A stretch of DNA of 64,000 nucleotides from Ascaphus truei (lineage: Eukaryota; Chordata; Amphibia; Anura; Ascaphidae): NCBI GenBank assembly GCA_036426205.1, contig CM071568.1, positions 52,944,066 through 53,008,065 of the forward strand, read 5' to 3'. The position numbers and the translations under genes were made by a program. The notes under the pieces are model-generated. The model searched no databases and was not told the origin of the DNA. It saw nothing but the letters and a program-made list of their open reading frames with translations. How positions within the stretch are numbered: position 1 is the stretch's first letter; each line of letters begins with the position of its first letter. Below are positions 35,048-46,920 of the stretch, piece by piece.

Positions 35048-35050
<3 letters not shown>
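34079..35050. other. Intronic sequence, partly repeat-derived
   Basis: 34670-35000 is a CpG-containing segment (ATTAGGCCCATTGGGTACGG to GGCAAGTGCCTAAGGC) that looks like an old MITE, but I could not pair its ends. No gene is seen. Confidence 0.35.

Positions 35051-35082
<32 letters not shown>
35051..35082. repeat. (TA)n microsatellite
   Basis: Sixteen or so TA units. Confidence 0.9.
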
Positions 35083-35084
<2 letters not shown>

Positions 35085-36135
35085 ACCCTGTTTCCCCTCC
35101 CCCCTCCCCCCCACCCACCTCCCGTCCCGTCCCCAATCTGATAGGGTCTATTGTGGGAAAGACTACACTGGTTACACAAAGTAGTGTGGTGCATACCTGC
35201 TGATAAACAGTAGCCCTGAGTCTCCCGTATGGTGTTTATAGGGGAGGTCAGGACAGGCTTCTGGGTTATTAACCGAATCATACTCACGGTGTCAGCGCCT
35301 CCATCTCTTGAAGCCCACAGAGATGTGGGGAGAAATCTCTGCAAGAGAACTTATCTCTTCTTCTTCCTGATAGATTTCAGTCTTAGGCAAGAAGTATGTG
35401 AAAACAGGTGTTCCTTTATACTTATCACTCTCACAGCAATCAAAGAGGGTACAGATTACACTGGAATCAATTCTCAGCAACAGTTCTTCACCCTCAGGAT
35501 GTCCCTGGGCATTCACTCCCAGCCACTGGCCACCAGGAGCAGTCCTTGCTCTTCCCTTACCCTCTGGTAGGGTAAGGGGAATAGTCTTCCACCACTCCCC
35601 GCAGGGAGGGCCTCAGTAACCAGAGCCCTGCACTACTGGGTTGGATAGACTAGCCTCTCTCAGGGGTAGAGGCAACTGGCTAAATTGAGGAAGTACAGCT
35701 CCTTAAGTCTGTTCCAGTAAGAACCAGCCACTTGCCCTTGATTGGACACCAGGCCTGATTGCACTTGCTTCTCTGACTCACTGAGCTGCATGGTGTGGGG
35801 AAACCCCATGATTACTGCCAGGAGGAAGGCAGACTTGTAGCCCAAAACCAGCCAGGGATATATCTATATATCAAAACATGCTGCCAGGACACAAAAGTGG
35901 ATTAGTCAGTCAAATAATATAGTCTGTAAAAGTATTATTAAAATTAAAATACAAGAGTTACCATGAAAAAACAGAAAATCATACAAATAAAGAATATAAG
36001 ATTGTACAGTTAAACAGAGTCCAAAAGATAGTTCAATATTAATAGAGGCAAGTGTGGTGCCACCAGATTGCTGCTGCTTCAGTTAGTGGTCTTGTCGTCC
36101 GTTAGGGGCTGTATCTATAAGGTAAGAGCGCACGA
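35083..36135. other. Intronic sequence without recognised gene
   Basis: Overlapping short frames on both strands (35229-35570, 35398-35619) have no motif support. I see nothing else. Confidence 0.35.
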
Positions 36136-36616
36136 CACTTCCCATGGCATAATATAGTCATTTATTAGTTATACTGAACACAATTAAAAAATGCACACAA
36201 AATTTATTGGAGTTAAAATCGCATTGGAAGGGATAAAGGTCCCTCCTGCCTCTATTCCTCAGTTTTGGGTAGAGCTGTCGGCTCCTCCTGCTGTGGAGGT
36301 GCTGCCCGGCGTTCTTATCGTCAGGGACGCCCTTCGGTGGCAGCGTGGAGTCGGGGAATGATGATGTCAGACCTACGTCGACTTGGTGAAATCACCCAGG
36401 TGAACGAGGCAAGTGTGGCTGAGCTTCACGAAGTCAACAGAGGTCTGATGTCATCATCCCCCAACTTCACACTGCAACCGGAGGTTGCACTGAGGAATAG
36501 AGGCAGGAGGGACCTTTATCCCTTCCAATGCGATTTTAACTCCAATAAATTGTGTGTGCATTTTTTAATTGTGTTTTGTATAACTAATACATTACTATAT
36601 TATGCCATGGGAAGTG
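36136..36616. repeat. Fold-back element FB4
   Basis: Arms 36136-36262 and 36489-36616 are inverted copies (CACTTCCCATGGCATAATAT against ATATTATGCCATGGGAAGTG, and CTCCTGCCTCTATTCCTCAG against CTGAGGAATAGAGGCAGGAG). The centre has its own smaller palindrome (ATGATGTCAGACCT / AGGTCTGATGTCAT). No target duplication or hammerhead-like motif was found inside. The frame 36265-36762 is a chance frame. Confidence 0.7.
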
Positions 36617-37082
36617 CCTTATCTATCAATCTCAGTCTTTTAGTAGAGGACATGGTTGTTTTTCAAATACCCCCATTTATAGTCCTTGTTAAAAAGAAAC
36701 ACTTTAATGATAAGGAAACCAAAACAGCACATTTTGGTTTTATGCAAAATTACATTGGTTAAATTCTTAAATACTGTAGTTTAGAAAATATGTTTTTGTT
36801 TGTGAGTTATAGGGGTGTATCTTTAAGTAACCATCTGCCAGTTAACAACCAGGTGTTCAGCTATGTGTCCTATATAGTACTCTGATGTCTTGGCACTGTA
36901 CAGCATTTGTGCTACTTTTATTCGTAAATCAGGACTAAAAATGCCAGATTCATTGGGGCAGAAATGTATGGATACAGTAAGCCAAGTTGTAAATATTGCT
37001 TCTCTAAGTAGCTCTCTGCTTTATACTACAAAAAGCTGTTAAGCAGTACGTTTTTTTGATAAGTTTTGATTGTTTACTTCTC

Positions 37083-37122
37083 TTTGACAAAGCACAGTGG
37101 TGTACCGTGCGAAACGCGTCAA
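37083..37122 (+). ncRNA. Hammerhead-like motif, copy 6
   Basis: TTGACAA, one A, hairpin GCAC (37092-37095)/GTGC (37107-37110), GAAA (37111-37114), CGCGT, C. The hairpin is a third independent pairing solution. The outer stem is weak. It lies in the last pip4p2 intron, 118 bp before the terminal exon. Confidence 0.4.
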
Positions 37123-37239
37123 AAAGGTTGGAATGTAGTATTGCGGCTTTAACCCCTTTCATAAAATTATGTTGATGCCTGTTGTAAATGAACAGTGTCT
37201 TTGCAATACTGTTAATATCATTTTCCTCTTCTTTCTCAG

Positions 37240-37383
37240 GTTGGCACGCAAGATTTCGCCCGGCGTTTCCATGCCACATACGTGTCCTGGGCTGTAGCTT
37301 ATCTCTTGGGCTTAATTTGTCTTATTCGGGCCTGTTATTGGGGAGCCATAAAAGTTAGTTATCCAGAGCACAGTTTTGCATAG
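37240..37383 (+). CDS. pip4p2: PIP4P2 terminal coding exon, second membrane segment
   Basis: Forty-seven codons and TAG encode VGTQDFARRFHATYVSWAVA, YLLGLICLIRACYWGAIKVS and YPEHSFA, matching the C-terminus of vertebrate PIP4P2. YVSWAVAYLLGLICLIRACY is the second transmembrane helix, so both ends of the protein face the cytosol. The acceptor is TTCCTCTTCTTTCTCAG and joins in frame with the ACG-ending exon at 28939. Differences from the usual mammalian sequence are conservative, and no break is seen. Confidence 0.97.
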   Translation, partial: VGTQDFARRFHATYVSWAVAYLLGLICLIRACYWGAIKVSYPEHSFA

Positions 37384-39010
37384 ACATGTCTATAATGGCA
37401 CATTATAGCACGTGATAATGTGTCATTCTGGATATGAGTAGAGTTTTTTTTAACCCCTTTGTGGCTGGATGTACCTCCAGCGCAGTGCATTGCAGGTCAT
37501 TTCCGCCCTGGAGAGCTTAAGCCTCTTTCTTTAAGGATTCCTGTCCATTACCAATCTGTAAAGAGTGGAACATGGAAAAACGCTTTGATATGAGTCCGTC
37601 GTACATGAACAAATACCCATTGCACTACATTTATATGCAAATAGTTTTTTGTTTTTGCTGCTAGTTTTCCAAGCTCTGAATACCCAAGCTATGTTTACAT
37701 GTTCAGATCTCTGTTCAATGTCTAGTTGAAGAATTTCCATGAGTTCTATTTTAAAATTTTCTTTTTTTCTATTTTATCTTCCATCTGTAAGTGTTGTGTA
37801 ACTGTACAAAATGAGTATACATATTTATAAGTGTTTCTACAGTTGCTTTGAATTTGTATTTAAATTTTAATGAGAAATATTGTAGTGGCTTACATGAAAG
37901 GTGCATTGTAATTTACGCAACCACTTTTATATGTTTTCCGGTGAGTGACACTGTTTTTTTAAAGTTAAGTGCCAATGCTGTCATCACTGAAAATAATGGG
38001 CTCCGGGACACAAGTCTTTAAAGTTGTGGGTATTTTAAGACGTGTTTCTCTCTTATTGTCTGCAAGTAGGGTTTCCAAACATCTTCTTTTAGCAAAAGAT
38101 CCGAAGAGAAGCAGGACCTGGGACCTGACGTCTTGCCCTGGCCTCCAGCTTTATTAGTGTATCATTTCAGGAGCCTTGTGGCTTCTGGATTCGCAGTGGC
38201 ATTTAGCTTTACTGATGCAGTCAGACTTTCTCAGAAACATATTTGTACAGTAAATTTAAATGCACATTTAGAGACCAAGAAATTAGAATTTTGCTTCACA
38301 TGCATCCACCTCTTACATGTATCTCTTTAACTAAGAACATTACGACTTTTATTCAGGAAGCGTGATAAATAAGTGTACTTTTCTGGAAGAAACATTTCTA
38401 TACAATAGATTTAAATTTTCGGGTAAATAACCAGTTATATCACTACTTCACATGTAGTGGAGGGAGGCGGGAAACCAAATCTACATTGTCCACATGTTGG
38501 AACCTAGCAAGGTAAATGTAACGGGTAATTAAGATTGCAGTAGTAAGCAGTTTTCCTTTTTTCAGCCTCTCTGAGATCTGCTTAGCTATGGAATCTCTAA
38601 ATGACTCTAGATACTTACTCAAGGATCTTAATTTATTTTTTTTAACCAATATTAAAAGCCATTGTCTTCAATGTACCAATTGCAATTTGTATGTTTTCTT
38701 AAATGGGGGTCGGTGGGAAGTGTCTACTATGTCATTTTTGTTGTGACGGTAGGATGGCAAACTAGGTTGAAATAAATCAATTTTGTCTTTTACGTACCTA
38801 AAAGGAGAGTGGGGGAGGAGAAACGTATTCTGGCCAAAAGCAAGGAAGGATATATTTCTTATGTCTGTGATATCGCAATGAAAAAACACAACGCCAGTAT
38901 AATATAGGTAACAATAAATAGTTACACTAGTATTATGCAGATGTTTTGAATACCAGTGTTTTCCTTGCTCAAGAACACAAAGCATACGAAAAGTGTAGAT
39001 TCTCAATAAA
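37384..39010 (+). other. pip4p2: Probable pip4p2 3' UTR and poly(A) signals
   Basis: AT-rich, low-repeat sequence follows the stop codon. Candidate AATAAA signals lie at 38771-38776, 39005-39010 and 39280-39285. Which is used cannot be decided here. A minus-strand frame (38668-39057) within it has no recognised family. Confidence 0.45.
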
Positions 39011-39351
39011 TTACTAGGAGGAATAGTCCTATGTATGTGATTGATTGTTCTAAGCAAATGTAACCAAATTGAGAAGAATCACCTAAATGGCAAAATAAAA
39101 TAAAAAGAGAAATTAGGTGATTTAGGAATTGATCCAATATTATTGTTTTCCTAATTGAAAACAAGCATTCCAAATGCCAGAGCACAATTTGTAATCCTTA
39201 AGTTACATGATCTGTTTGTATGATACATGTACATTACCAGTAGCTTCTTTAGAATTCTAATGTATCTTTTAAAAATACTAATAAAGATTATTATACAAAT
39301 ACATCTGGAGTCTATTTGAAATTTTCTAGGGAATGAAACCATGTTGTAGAA

Positions 39352-39634
39352 CAGGGGTGCGCAAACTGGGGGGGGCGTGGGATTTTTTTGGGGGGGGTGC
39401 GGTCGGTTGCAGAGGTCCTGCACTCTTCCCCAAGGTATTTAAATGAAATACCGGGGAACCGCGCGAGACATCTGCAGCGTCTACTTACCGAAATTCAGCC
39501 GGCTTCAGGATGCGTCACCATGGGAACGTGACGTCACACGATCCTGCGGCATCATTTGATGCCGAGCTAAGGGGGGGTGCACGAGAACTGAGGAGAGCAG
39601 GCAGGGGGGCGCAGCAACAAAAATTAGCGCTCTG
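39352..39634. mobile_element. hAT-type MITE with 8-bp target duplication
   Basis: It starts CAGGGGTGCGCAAACTGG and ends GCGCTCTG, flanked by TTGTAGAA (39344-39351) and TTCTAGAA (39635-39642). Same family as 3244-3507 and 55396-55726 (shared CACTCTTCCCCAAGGTATTT-type block). Non-coding. Confidence 0.8.
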
Positions 39635-39873
39635 TTCTAGAATATTGTATATAGTTGTGTTGATTTTGATTTTTGTTTGTAATATTAGGAAATTTGGGTT
39701 AAGCTATCAAGTTTAAAGCAGCTTTTGCACTAAATCATCACACTACATATACGTGAATAGTACTGCAGGAATGTATTTGAGTCCGATATTTTGGGGTTTT
39801 TTTTATTTTATTTTTTAGGGAGTTACAGCTTTCATTAGGAATGTCACCTCAGCACTAAACTAGACCAAACCTA

Positions 39874-40650
39874 CAGTGGCGAAAAAAAAGTTTTTGAACC
39901 CCAATGATAATTACGGAAATTCCATAGTTTTTCAATGATATCCTTCTTGAATCAAAACCAGTCTTTTCTTAACTATCCAATAGGGTTTATATTAACCAAT
40001 TCCATGTCTTTTGAAATAAGATTATTTATGAATTAGACAAACAATGAGTAATGAATAGTCGGGGTATGTGCAAAAGTAAGTGAAACCCTGGCTTTATCGG
40101 CTAAATTAAAGGGGTTAATAAGAATCCGGTGTTTAAATAATTAGGTAGATCTTTAGGCGTGAGTTTGGGAGGCCCCACTCTATATGAAGATCAGAAACTT
40201 TTGTGAGTTTGGTCATCACCCTGCAGGTGTGTGGAAACATGTCTTGCCACAATCAAAAGAAATCTGAAGACTTCAGAAAAGCAGTTATTGATGCTCATCA
40301 GTCTAGAAAGGGTTACAAAACAATTTCTAAGGATTTGGGACTCCACCAATCCACTGTCAGACAAATAGTCTACAAATGGAGAAAGTTTAAGACCACAGTC
40401 ACTCTACCCAAAGAACCCCAGAGTAACATTCAAGGATCTGCACACCACTCTCGCCTTGGCTGAGAGTGTTCATTCCTCAACTATCAGAGAAAGCCTGAAC
40501 AAGAGTGGTGTTCATGGAAGGATGGCCAGGATGAAACTATTTCTATCTCTAGATAGATAATCTGCCCATATGTAATTTACCAAAGAGCACATTGATAATC
40601 CAGACGACTTCTGGATCAATGTTCTCTGGACAGACCCGTCTAAGATCTTT
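39874..40650 (+). mobile_element. Second Tc1-family element, 3'-truncated
   Basis: It starts at TA with CAGTGGCGAAAAAAAAGTTT and runs through a transposase start. The similarity to Tc1 transposases fades after LWTDPSK-like sequence at about 40640, and no right end is found. Confidence 0.75.
40239..40650 (+). pseudogene. Tc1 transposase N-terminal fragment
   Basis: MSCHNQKKSEDFRKAVIDAH, then KGYKTISKDLGLHQSTVRQI, is the N-terminal helix-turn-helix region of a Tc1 transposase. It is clearly related to, but a different lineage from, the copy at 24587. After a frameshift near 40440 the sequence continues as LAESVHSSTIRESLNKSGVH. It ends around the first catalytic aspartate block near 40630, so most of the catalytic domain is missing. 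Confidence 0.8.
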
Positions 40651-40840
40651 CAAAACTAAAGCTATCTCACATTTAATGTAGTCTGTTACATACGCCTAGA
40701 ACTTGGTTTAGCTTGAACTGTGCATGCATTGTCTTCTATATAATATATAAGAGGCGCACCGAGAAGCAATAGGATGTAATAAAATAACCCACAGTAGGGC
40801 TATAGAAACAATTTAAAATACATGACATAAACAATAATGA

Positions 40841-41068
40841 ATTAACTTATAACTAGTCTAGGTGGTATGTTGGACCGGGGATGTCGATGTCAGCCGGGGG
40901 CAAAGATGGCACAGGTCCCAGTCATGTTTCCGGCTTCAAATAAATTAGATTATTGACAAATTCGTTGTGCTTTGCGTTGCCCATCTGCAGGTCCCAGATG
41001 CCCCATCTTTGCCCCCGGCTGACATCGACGTCCCCGGTCCAACTCACCACCTAGACTAGTAAGTTAAT
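40841..41068. repeat. Fold-back element FB5 (short)
   Basis: Arms 40841-40909 and 41001-41068 are inverted copies (GTCAGCCGGGGGCAAAGATG against CATCTTTGCCCCCGGCTGAC). The ~90 bp centre contains no hammerhead-like motif that I can see. Confidence 0.7.
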
Positions 41069-41109
41069 CAGCCGTTGCCGCCATGCCCGGCCCTCCCCCG
41101 CTGCAGGCT

Positions 41110-42700
41110 TCTGTCACGGGAGACCAGGCCATTTACACCTTTTTTACCAGGATCATGCATTGAGCAAAACAAGTTAATGAAATAAATTGTACATTTATTC
41201 ACAGGAATAGGCAGACACACAATATACAGCAAAAATACACACTTTGGAATTGGGGTAACAACCTAGACTCCTAACCAAATGCAAATTCAAAGAGCGTCCA
41301 TTAATCTGAAGATGTGTGTACTTGACTTCTTCCCTCCTGTCCAAATGGTTTTGACACCTCAGACTTCCTCTTTGGCTTTTGATCCCCACTGTATGAGTAG
41401 ACACAGTAGCACTGTCTGAGTCCCAGCTCATTATACTGTGCACAAGCATATGTTTTAAAACATACTGTTCCCTAAAATATACATGCAGCCAGGTGTCCCC
41501 TCCGGTCCCCCGGTTTCACCCCCTAACCTCTGCTGACGTAGGGAGTATTTATTGCAGGTGGGGAAACGGGCTCACCCGGCGGCTCCCTTCGCAGGGTGCC
41601 ACCATTGTTGTTGCGTGCGCACTCCCGGAAGGTCGCGCATGCGCAGGGGACAGTCGGCGGCCATTACAGTTGCGCAGGAGTCTATGCGCACGCGGCCCCA
41701 ATGCAGTATAGGCCCCGCGGGGACTACAAGTCCCATAGTGCTTAGGGTCTGAGTACCACCTGACGCCAGGGAGCCAATGAAACGGCTGATACATCTGGAA
41801 AGGAAAGAGGATTGCATGCTGGAACAGGAAGGGGCAGTCAGGATCCGGACAGAGAGGGAGCAGGTAGTGCCCAGGGAGCAGTACTCTCTTGGGCTAGGCC
41901 AGAAGCCCCAAGGTCCCAGTTAGATCCCCTGACTCCCAGTAGATATTGTGTGCAGTGAGTGCTGTAGGGAACGGTCTCAGATAGGGACCCTTTTCACTGT
42001 AGCAATAGTGAGATATGCTGCAGGGCATCGCCTGAGAGACGTGCAGCCTGTTGCAGAGGAGCCTACCCAGACTCCTTGATAGAGAATATGTATAAGGATA
42101 CACTCCAGTCGGGAGACCCCTCCAGAGACATCCGCCTAAGGATCCACCTGGGAGAGAAGCAGCAGATTGCAACGCGGAATCACGCCGTTGATCTGAGAGA
42201 AGCAGCAGATTGCAACGCGGAATCACGCCGTTGATCTGCGGAGTCCCATTGTTTATCCTGGTCTGGATTGAGACCAGGGAGGTATTAACACGTGCACCAA
42301 CGGGCCCCAACACACAGGGAAGCGCGCTATCCCACACACACACTCTTTGGGGAGGGACATGCTGGTGGACACTCAGGGGTTAAGTGCCCAGGCACTCCAG
42401 TACTTTGGGGTTTCCAACCGGGAGGTGTTATTGTGGGGTGATAATCTGTTAGCTATGTTATGATTATGATGTATGAATAAGGTGTGTTGAGTAAATACCG
42501 TTTATATAAAGGTGTGTATATCGGTTCCGGTGAGGGACTCCTCCCACTACGTTGGAATCCCTTGCCGGTGGAGGCGCTGCATAAGATAAGTATACCCCAG
42601 GCTCCCAGTAGCAGAGGCTCAAGCCTCTTGTGAGCCAAACAGGTGACAGCAGCACAGGTAGTTTCAGTACCCAAGGGGGTACAAGGGCTACATACACTTA
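41110..42700 (+). repeat. LTR-like repeat, copy 1
   Basis: The segment shares ordered blocks with 43900-47600: CpG-rich GCGCATGCGCAG and GCGGCCATTACAG motifs, an AGGCCAGAAG(T)C block, an ACACGTGCACCAAC block, GGTGGAGGC(G/A)CTGCA, and CCCCAGGCTC...GAGCC...GCCAAACAGGT near the end. This looks like a long terminal repeat or solo LTR, but no polymerase is linked and the ends were not defined. A 43-bp tandem duplication lies at 42152-42237. Confidence 0.35.
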
Positions 42701-43521
42701 AAAAATATCCTAAGTCTTTTGGTTATGGGAAATAGAAAAAGAAGCTTTACGTTATTGCTTACTAACCATATTCCCCACACTCTATACAATGGATTTTGAC
42801 CGGAGGTCTGTGCCTATATGTCCCCGGGAATGTGACTTGATTACCAGATACAATTTTGGGCCCCGTCTACCTAGACACACTGTGACAACACTTTTACCGC
42901 AAACCCCCCCTTGAAACTCATAGCCTGTGAATCTCCACTGGTTAGCACTCCTGGAAAGGTAAAAAAACACATAAATTCTTTATTGGTGCACAATCACATA
43001 CATTTCATGTACAACCAATGGGTCAAAAAGCTGACACTCTCTAAACCCACAAATATGGTTCAGAGGTAACCAGTCAGGCGTAATACCTTTATTGATGGCC
43101 TAGTTAACCCTTCACCATCACAGCTTCTCTCTCCCTGTCTCCCACGCCGAGGTGCTGTGATGCTGACGTGCGCCGGATCCTATGACGTCAGCGGCGGAAG
43201 TCAGCTGGGCTTCCGGTGCGCGCCGGTGTGAGAGGGAGGCCCGGCGTGCGTCAACCTCAGTCACCTCAGCGTGGGACAGACATGGAGAGAGAAGCCTGCA
43301 GCTGGGGAAGAACCGGACATGGTCGACAACTGCTCTGACCGGCCGCCGACCACGCAGCATACATAGTCCCCCCTCAGCAGCCACCATCACCCCCCCCTCT
43401 TTGCAGCCAATGGCCCCCCCTTTGGTGTTCTGCAGCCACCCCCCCCCCCCCCCCCCCCTGCAGCCACCATGCCCGACCTCACACCATCTCCAAGGTAAGT
43501 CTGAATTTGATTGGGGAGATG

Positions 43522-43525
<4 letters not shown>
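42701..43525. other. Sequence without recognised gene; C-rich segment
   Basis: 43100-43490 is CpG- and C-rich. Frames there (43118-43390 minus, 43182-43607 plus) are compositional. Confidence 0.35.
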
Positions 43526-43567
<42 letters not shown>

Positions 43568-43865
43568 GTGGGGGTATATTTTATATGTATTGGGGAGGTG
43601 GGGGTAGTTTTTATATGTATTCGGGGTCGTGGGGGTATTATTTATATGTATTCGGGGTCGTGGGGGTATTATTTATATGTATTCGAGAGTCGTCGGGATA
43701 TTTTTTTTTATTTATTCGGTCGGCTTGGGGGTATTTTTTATATGTATTCGAGGGCGTGTGGGTATGTTTTATATGTATTTGGGGGAGCGTGGAGGTATGT
43801 TTTATATGTATTCGGGGGCGTGTTTTATATGTATTTGGGGGGCGTGGGGTATTTTTTTTATATGT
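43526..43865 (+). repeat. (AT)n then ~30-bp minisatellite (TATATGTATTCGGGG)
   Basis: (AT)n at 43526-43565 is followed by about ten imperfect copies of a 25-33 bp unit containing TTTATATGTATTCGGGG and CGTGGGGGTA. The frames 43511-44191 and 43629-44441, with repeated YMYS/FICI residues, are artefacts of the array. Confidence 0.9.
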
Positions 43866-44298
43866 GTAAGGGGGTCACCCCCGGTTCCCCTGATCTTCCT
43901 TTGCCCCCTGCCTTACTCCTGTGGCAGTGGGGGAAGGGGACGGCGACATCTCCCGGTTGGCGCCGCCATCTGGGCCGGCGCCATCGGGGTCCTGATGCTC
44001 GCGCATGCACGAAGGGTTGCGCATGCGCAGATAGCCGCGGCGGCCATGTTGTGGTTGGTGCGCGATTCGCGCAATGCGCTGAGGTTGGCAAGGGTAGCTG
44101 TGGCCATTACAAGTGTGCAGGAGCTCTGGGAGGTTGTGCAGGTGCAGTTAAGCGTAGCGGCGGCCATTACAGCTTCGCACAGGCGCAGTAGAGATCGTGC
44201 ACGCGGTCCCCATAGGAAAGAGGTCCTGAGTGGACTACATCTCCCAGCAGCCTCTGGGGAATGCCCTATGATCCCTGTCACCTGCAGCCAGCCACTGA

Positions 44299-44691
44299 GG
44301 CCTCGTTCAGGGTGCCAGAGGCAGCAGTTGGAGGGAGGGCGTTCGGGAGGGAGTACGGCAGTCTGCTGGGCGATGTGTGTTCATCCCCAGCAGACGTTTT
44401 CAGGAGTTGAGGAGGGGGCGGGGCTACAGACGGCAGGTTAGGGATCCAAGTTGCAGTCATGAAATCATTCTCAAGAATGATTTCATTGGCTGCCTAGGTC
44501 CCAGTGACGCTGCTGCAGCTTCAAAAAACGATTTTTTCGTTTATTGAAACTGTAGCCAGCGTCAACTCCTGGCTTCGGAGACAGGGCAGCTGCTACCCTG
44601 ACAACCAGTATTCAATTTGAATACTTTGTGTCCCACGGCAGCTCGCACGGCAGCACGCCCTCCCTCCGAAGCCTGCACCCTGAAGGAGGCC
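44299..44691. mobile_element. MITE A1 ('GGCCTCGTTCAGGGTGC' family)
   Basis: Ends GGCCTCGTTCAGGGTGC and GCACCCTGAAGGAGGCC are inverted. The interior carries the family's central palindrome ATGAAATCATTCT/AGAATGATTTCAT and a GTATTCAATTTGAATAC palindrome-like block. Its right flanking TTA (44692-44694) is directly the left flank of the next element. Confidence 0.8.
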
Positions 44692-44694
44692 TTA

Positions 44695-45116
44695 GGCCCG
44701 GGCCATAGAGGTGTGGGGAGAGCTGAGGCGTGCTAACGCTGAGGCTCGCCTGCTTCAGTCAGCACGATTGCACGGACTTGCAGGCGAGCCAGCGTGCGCG
44801 GGGGGGAGCCGGGGGGGAGGTGGTTGGAGGCGGGGCAGTGACGTCGCTGGGCCAATTGCCCGCGACGCACTGACGTCAATGTCACGGCGCCGACGTCACG
44901 GCGCCGTGACGTTGACGCTGCTGTGCTGTGATTGGAGGTTTTCAGCCGACAGCGCGCTGAAAAACAGCTTGGCGCTCGGCTGAAACCTCCAACTCCTCAG
45001 CACGCCTGCGGACGCTCGCATGAGCCCCCTCTCAAGGCATCCTCATTGAAGATGCAGGGGCTCAGCGCGGAGCGTCCGCACGCCTCAGCACGGCTGGTCC
45101 ATCTATGGACGCAGCC
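44695..45116. mobile_element. MITE B, copy 1 ('GGCCCGGGCCATAGA' family)
   Basis: Ends GGCCCGGGCCATAGAGG and (reversed) GGCTGCGTCCATAGATGG, with TTA at the left and TAA at the right. The same family recurs inverted at 58730-59134 with a TTA duplication. The interior has TGACGTCA-type CpG words. The 3-bp TWA flank fits PIF/Harbinger-type MITEs. Confidence 0.75.
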
Positions 45117-45119
45117 TAA

Positions 45120-45488
45120 GGCCTCGTTCAGGGTGCTGGCTTCGGAGGGAGGGCGTGCTGCCGTGCGTGCTGCCGTGAGAAACAAAGTATTCAATTTGAA
45201 TACTGGTTGTCAGGGTAGCAACTGCCCTGTCTCCGAAGCCAGGAGTTGAAGCTGGCTACAGTTTTAAGAAACGAAAATGTCGTTTTTTGGAGCTGCAGCA
45301 GCCAATGAAATCATTCTTGAGAATGATTTCATGACTGCAACCTCGATACTTTACCTGCCGTGTGTAACCCCGCCCCCTCAACGCTGAAAAGTCTGCTGGG
45401 GGATAAACACAGATCACCCAGCAAACTGCCGCACTGCCGCCCTCCCGCCCTCCCTCCAACTCCTGCAGCTGGCACCCTGAACGAGGCC
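45120..45488. mobile_element. MITE A2
   Basis: GGCCTCGTTCAGGGTGC to GCACCCTGAACGAGGCC. Shares its left TAA with element B and is followed by TAG then A3. Confidence 0.85.
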
Positions 45489-45491
45489 TAG

Positions 45492-45884
45492 GGCCTCGTT
45501 CAGGGTGCTGGCTTCGGGGGCAGGGCGTGCTGACGTGCGTGCTGCCGTGAGCAACAAAGTATTCAATTTGAATACATGTTGTCAGGGTAGCTACTGCCCT
45601 GCCTCCGAAGCCAGGAGTTGCTGCTGACGACGGCTTCAGTAAACGAAAATTTCGTTTCTTGGAGCTGAAGCAGCGTCACAGGGACCAAGGCAGCCAATGA
45701 AATCATTCTTCAGAATGATTTCATGACTGCAGCTTGGATACTTTACCCTGCCGTCTGTAGCCCCGCCCCCTCCCCAACGCTGAAAAGCCTGCTGGGGGAT
45801 AATCACATGTCGCCCAGCAAACTCCCAGCACTGCCTGCCTCCCGCCCTCCTTCCGAGTCCTCAGCTGGCAACCTGAACGAGCCC
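45492..45884. mobile_element. MITE A3
   Basis: GGCCTCGTTCAGGGTGC to CAACCTGAACGAGCCC, followed by TAA. The interior is nearly identical in order to A2. Confidence 0.85.
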
Positions 45885-45887
45885 TAA

Positions 45888-46312
45888 GGCCTCGTTCAAG
45901 GTGCTGGCTTCGGCGGGCGGGCGTGCTGACGTGCGTGCTGCCGTGAGCAACAAAGTATTCAAATTGAATACTTGTTGTCAGGGTAGCTACTGGCCTGCCT
46001 CCGAAGCCAGGAGTTGCCGCTGACGACAGCTTCAGTAAACGAAAATTTCGTTTACTGCAGCTGAAGCAGCGTCACAGGGACCAAGGCAGCCAATGAAATC
46101 ATTCTTCAGAATGATTTCAAGGCTGCAACACCTCATCCCTGCTCTCTGTCTGTGGCCGGGAGGATTAGGATGTGACGTCAAAGACACGCCCACTGAACGA
46201 CAGAACGCCCAGGCTGTCGGCAGGGGATGATCGGACGTCTCCTACAGCAGCAACGCGCGCACTCGCGGACGCGCGCCCTCCATATGCCAAAGCAGGCACC
46301 CTGAACGAGCCC
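45888..46312. mobile_element. MITE A4
   Basis: GGCCTCGTTCAAGGTGC to GCACCCTGAACGAGCCC, followed by TAA (46313-46315). Its right third diverges from A2 and A3 and is richer in CpG. Confidence 0.85.
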
Positions 46313-46744
46313 TAAGACTTGCAGATTCTTTGCAGCAGGGAATTGGATACAATGTTATATGCAGAGTCACAAGCAGACTGTGAAGCACTAGTCAGTTAGG
46401 AGCTAGGACACAGAGTGGGAAGGGTGTGTTTGTGCAGGGACGAAAGTAGCCTCCTGCACTAGGCCAGAAGTCTCCCCTTGGCCCCAGCTAGACCCCACTC
46501 CCCTTCAGCTTGTGACTGCTTTAGGGAAGGCCCCTTAGGTAGGGACTTTGCCCTGTTAGCAATCAGTTTAGTCAGGCTAAGGATACAGAGGGGGAAAGAA
46601 GGGGGGCTGCGAGCTTCTGCCCTAGGCCAGAAATCCCCAGGCTAGAGTTGAGGCCCTGACTCCCCACTAGTGAGGGTGGGTGGTCACAGGGACAGGCCCT
46701 TAGGTAAGGACCCTGTGCCTCTTCAGCTGTGTGCTAGGCAGGGA

Positions 46745-46852
46745 CCTAGTTACAGACCCTGTGCAGTTCCTTAGTGCAGGGAGAGAGAGAGAGAGAGACC
46801 CTGTGCAGTTCCTTAGTGCAGGGAGAGAGAGAGACCCTGTGCAGTTCCTTAG

Positions 46853-46890
<38 letters not shown>

Positions 46891-46920
46891 CCCTGTGCAG
46901 TTCTTTGGTACAGGGACCCA
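46745..46920 (+). repeat. ~40-bp minisatellite GACCCTGTGCAGTTCCTTAG + (GA)n
   Basis: Four copies of the unit are separated by GA tracts of different length. Confidence 0.9.

Noticed and set aside
38443..39057. Two consecutive minus-strand frames (129 and 68 codons) opposite the pip4p2 3' UTR
   Set aside because: Composition looks protein-like in places, but I recognise no family, and the frames are joined by no clear splice or frameshift site. A protein search would settle it.
43511..44441. Overlapping plus-strand frames with repeated tyrosine, methionine, phenylalanine and cysteine residues
   Set aside because: Translation of the (AT)n and ~30-bp minisatellite.
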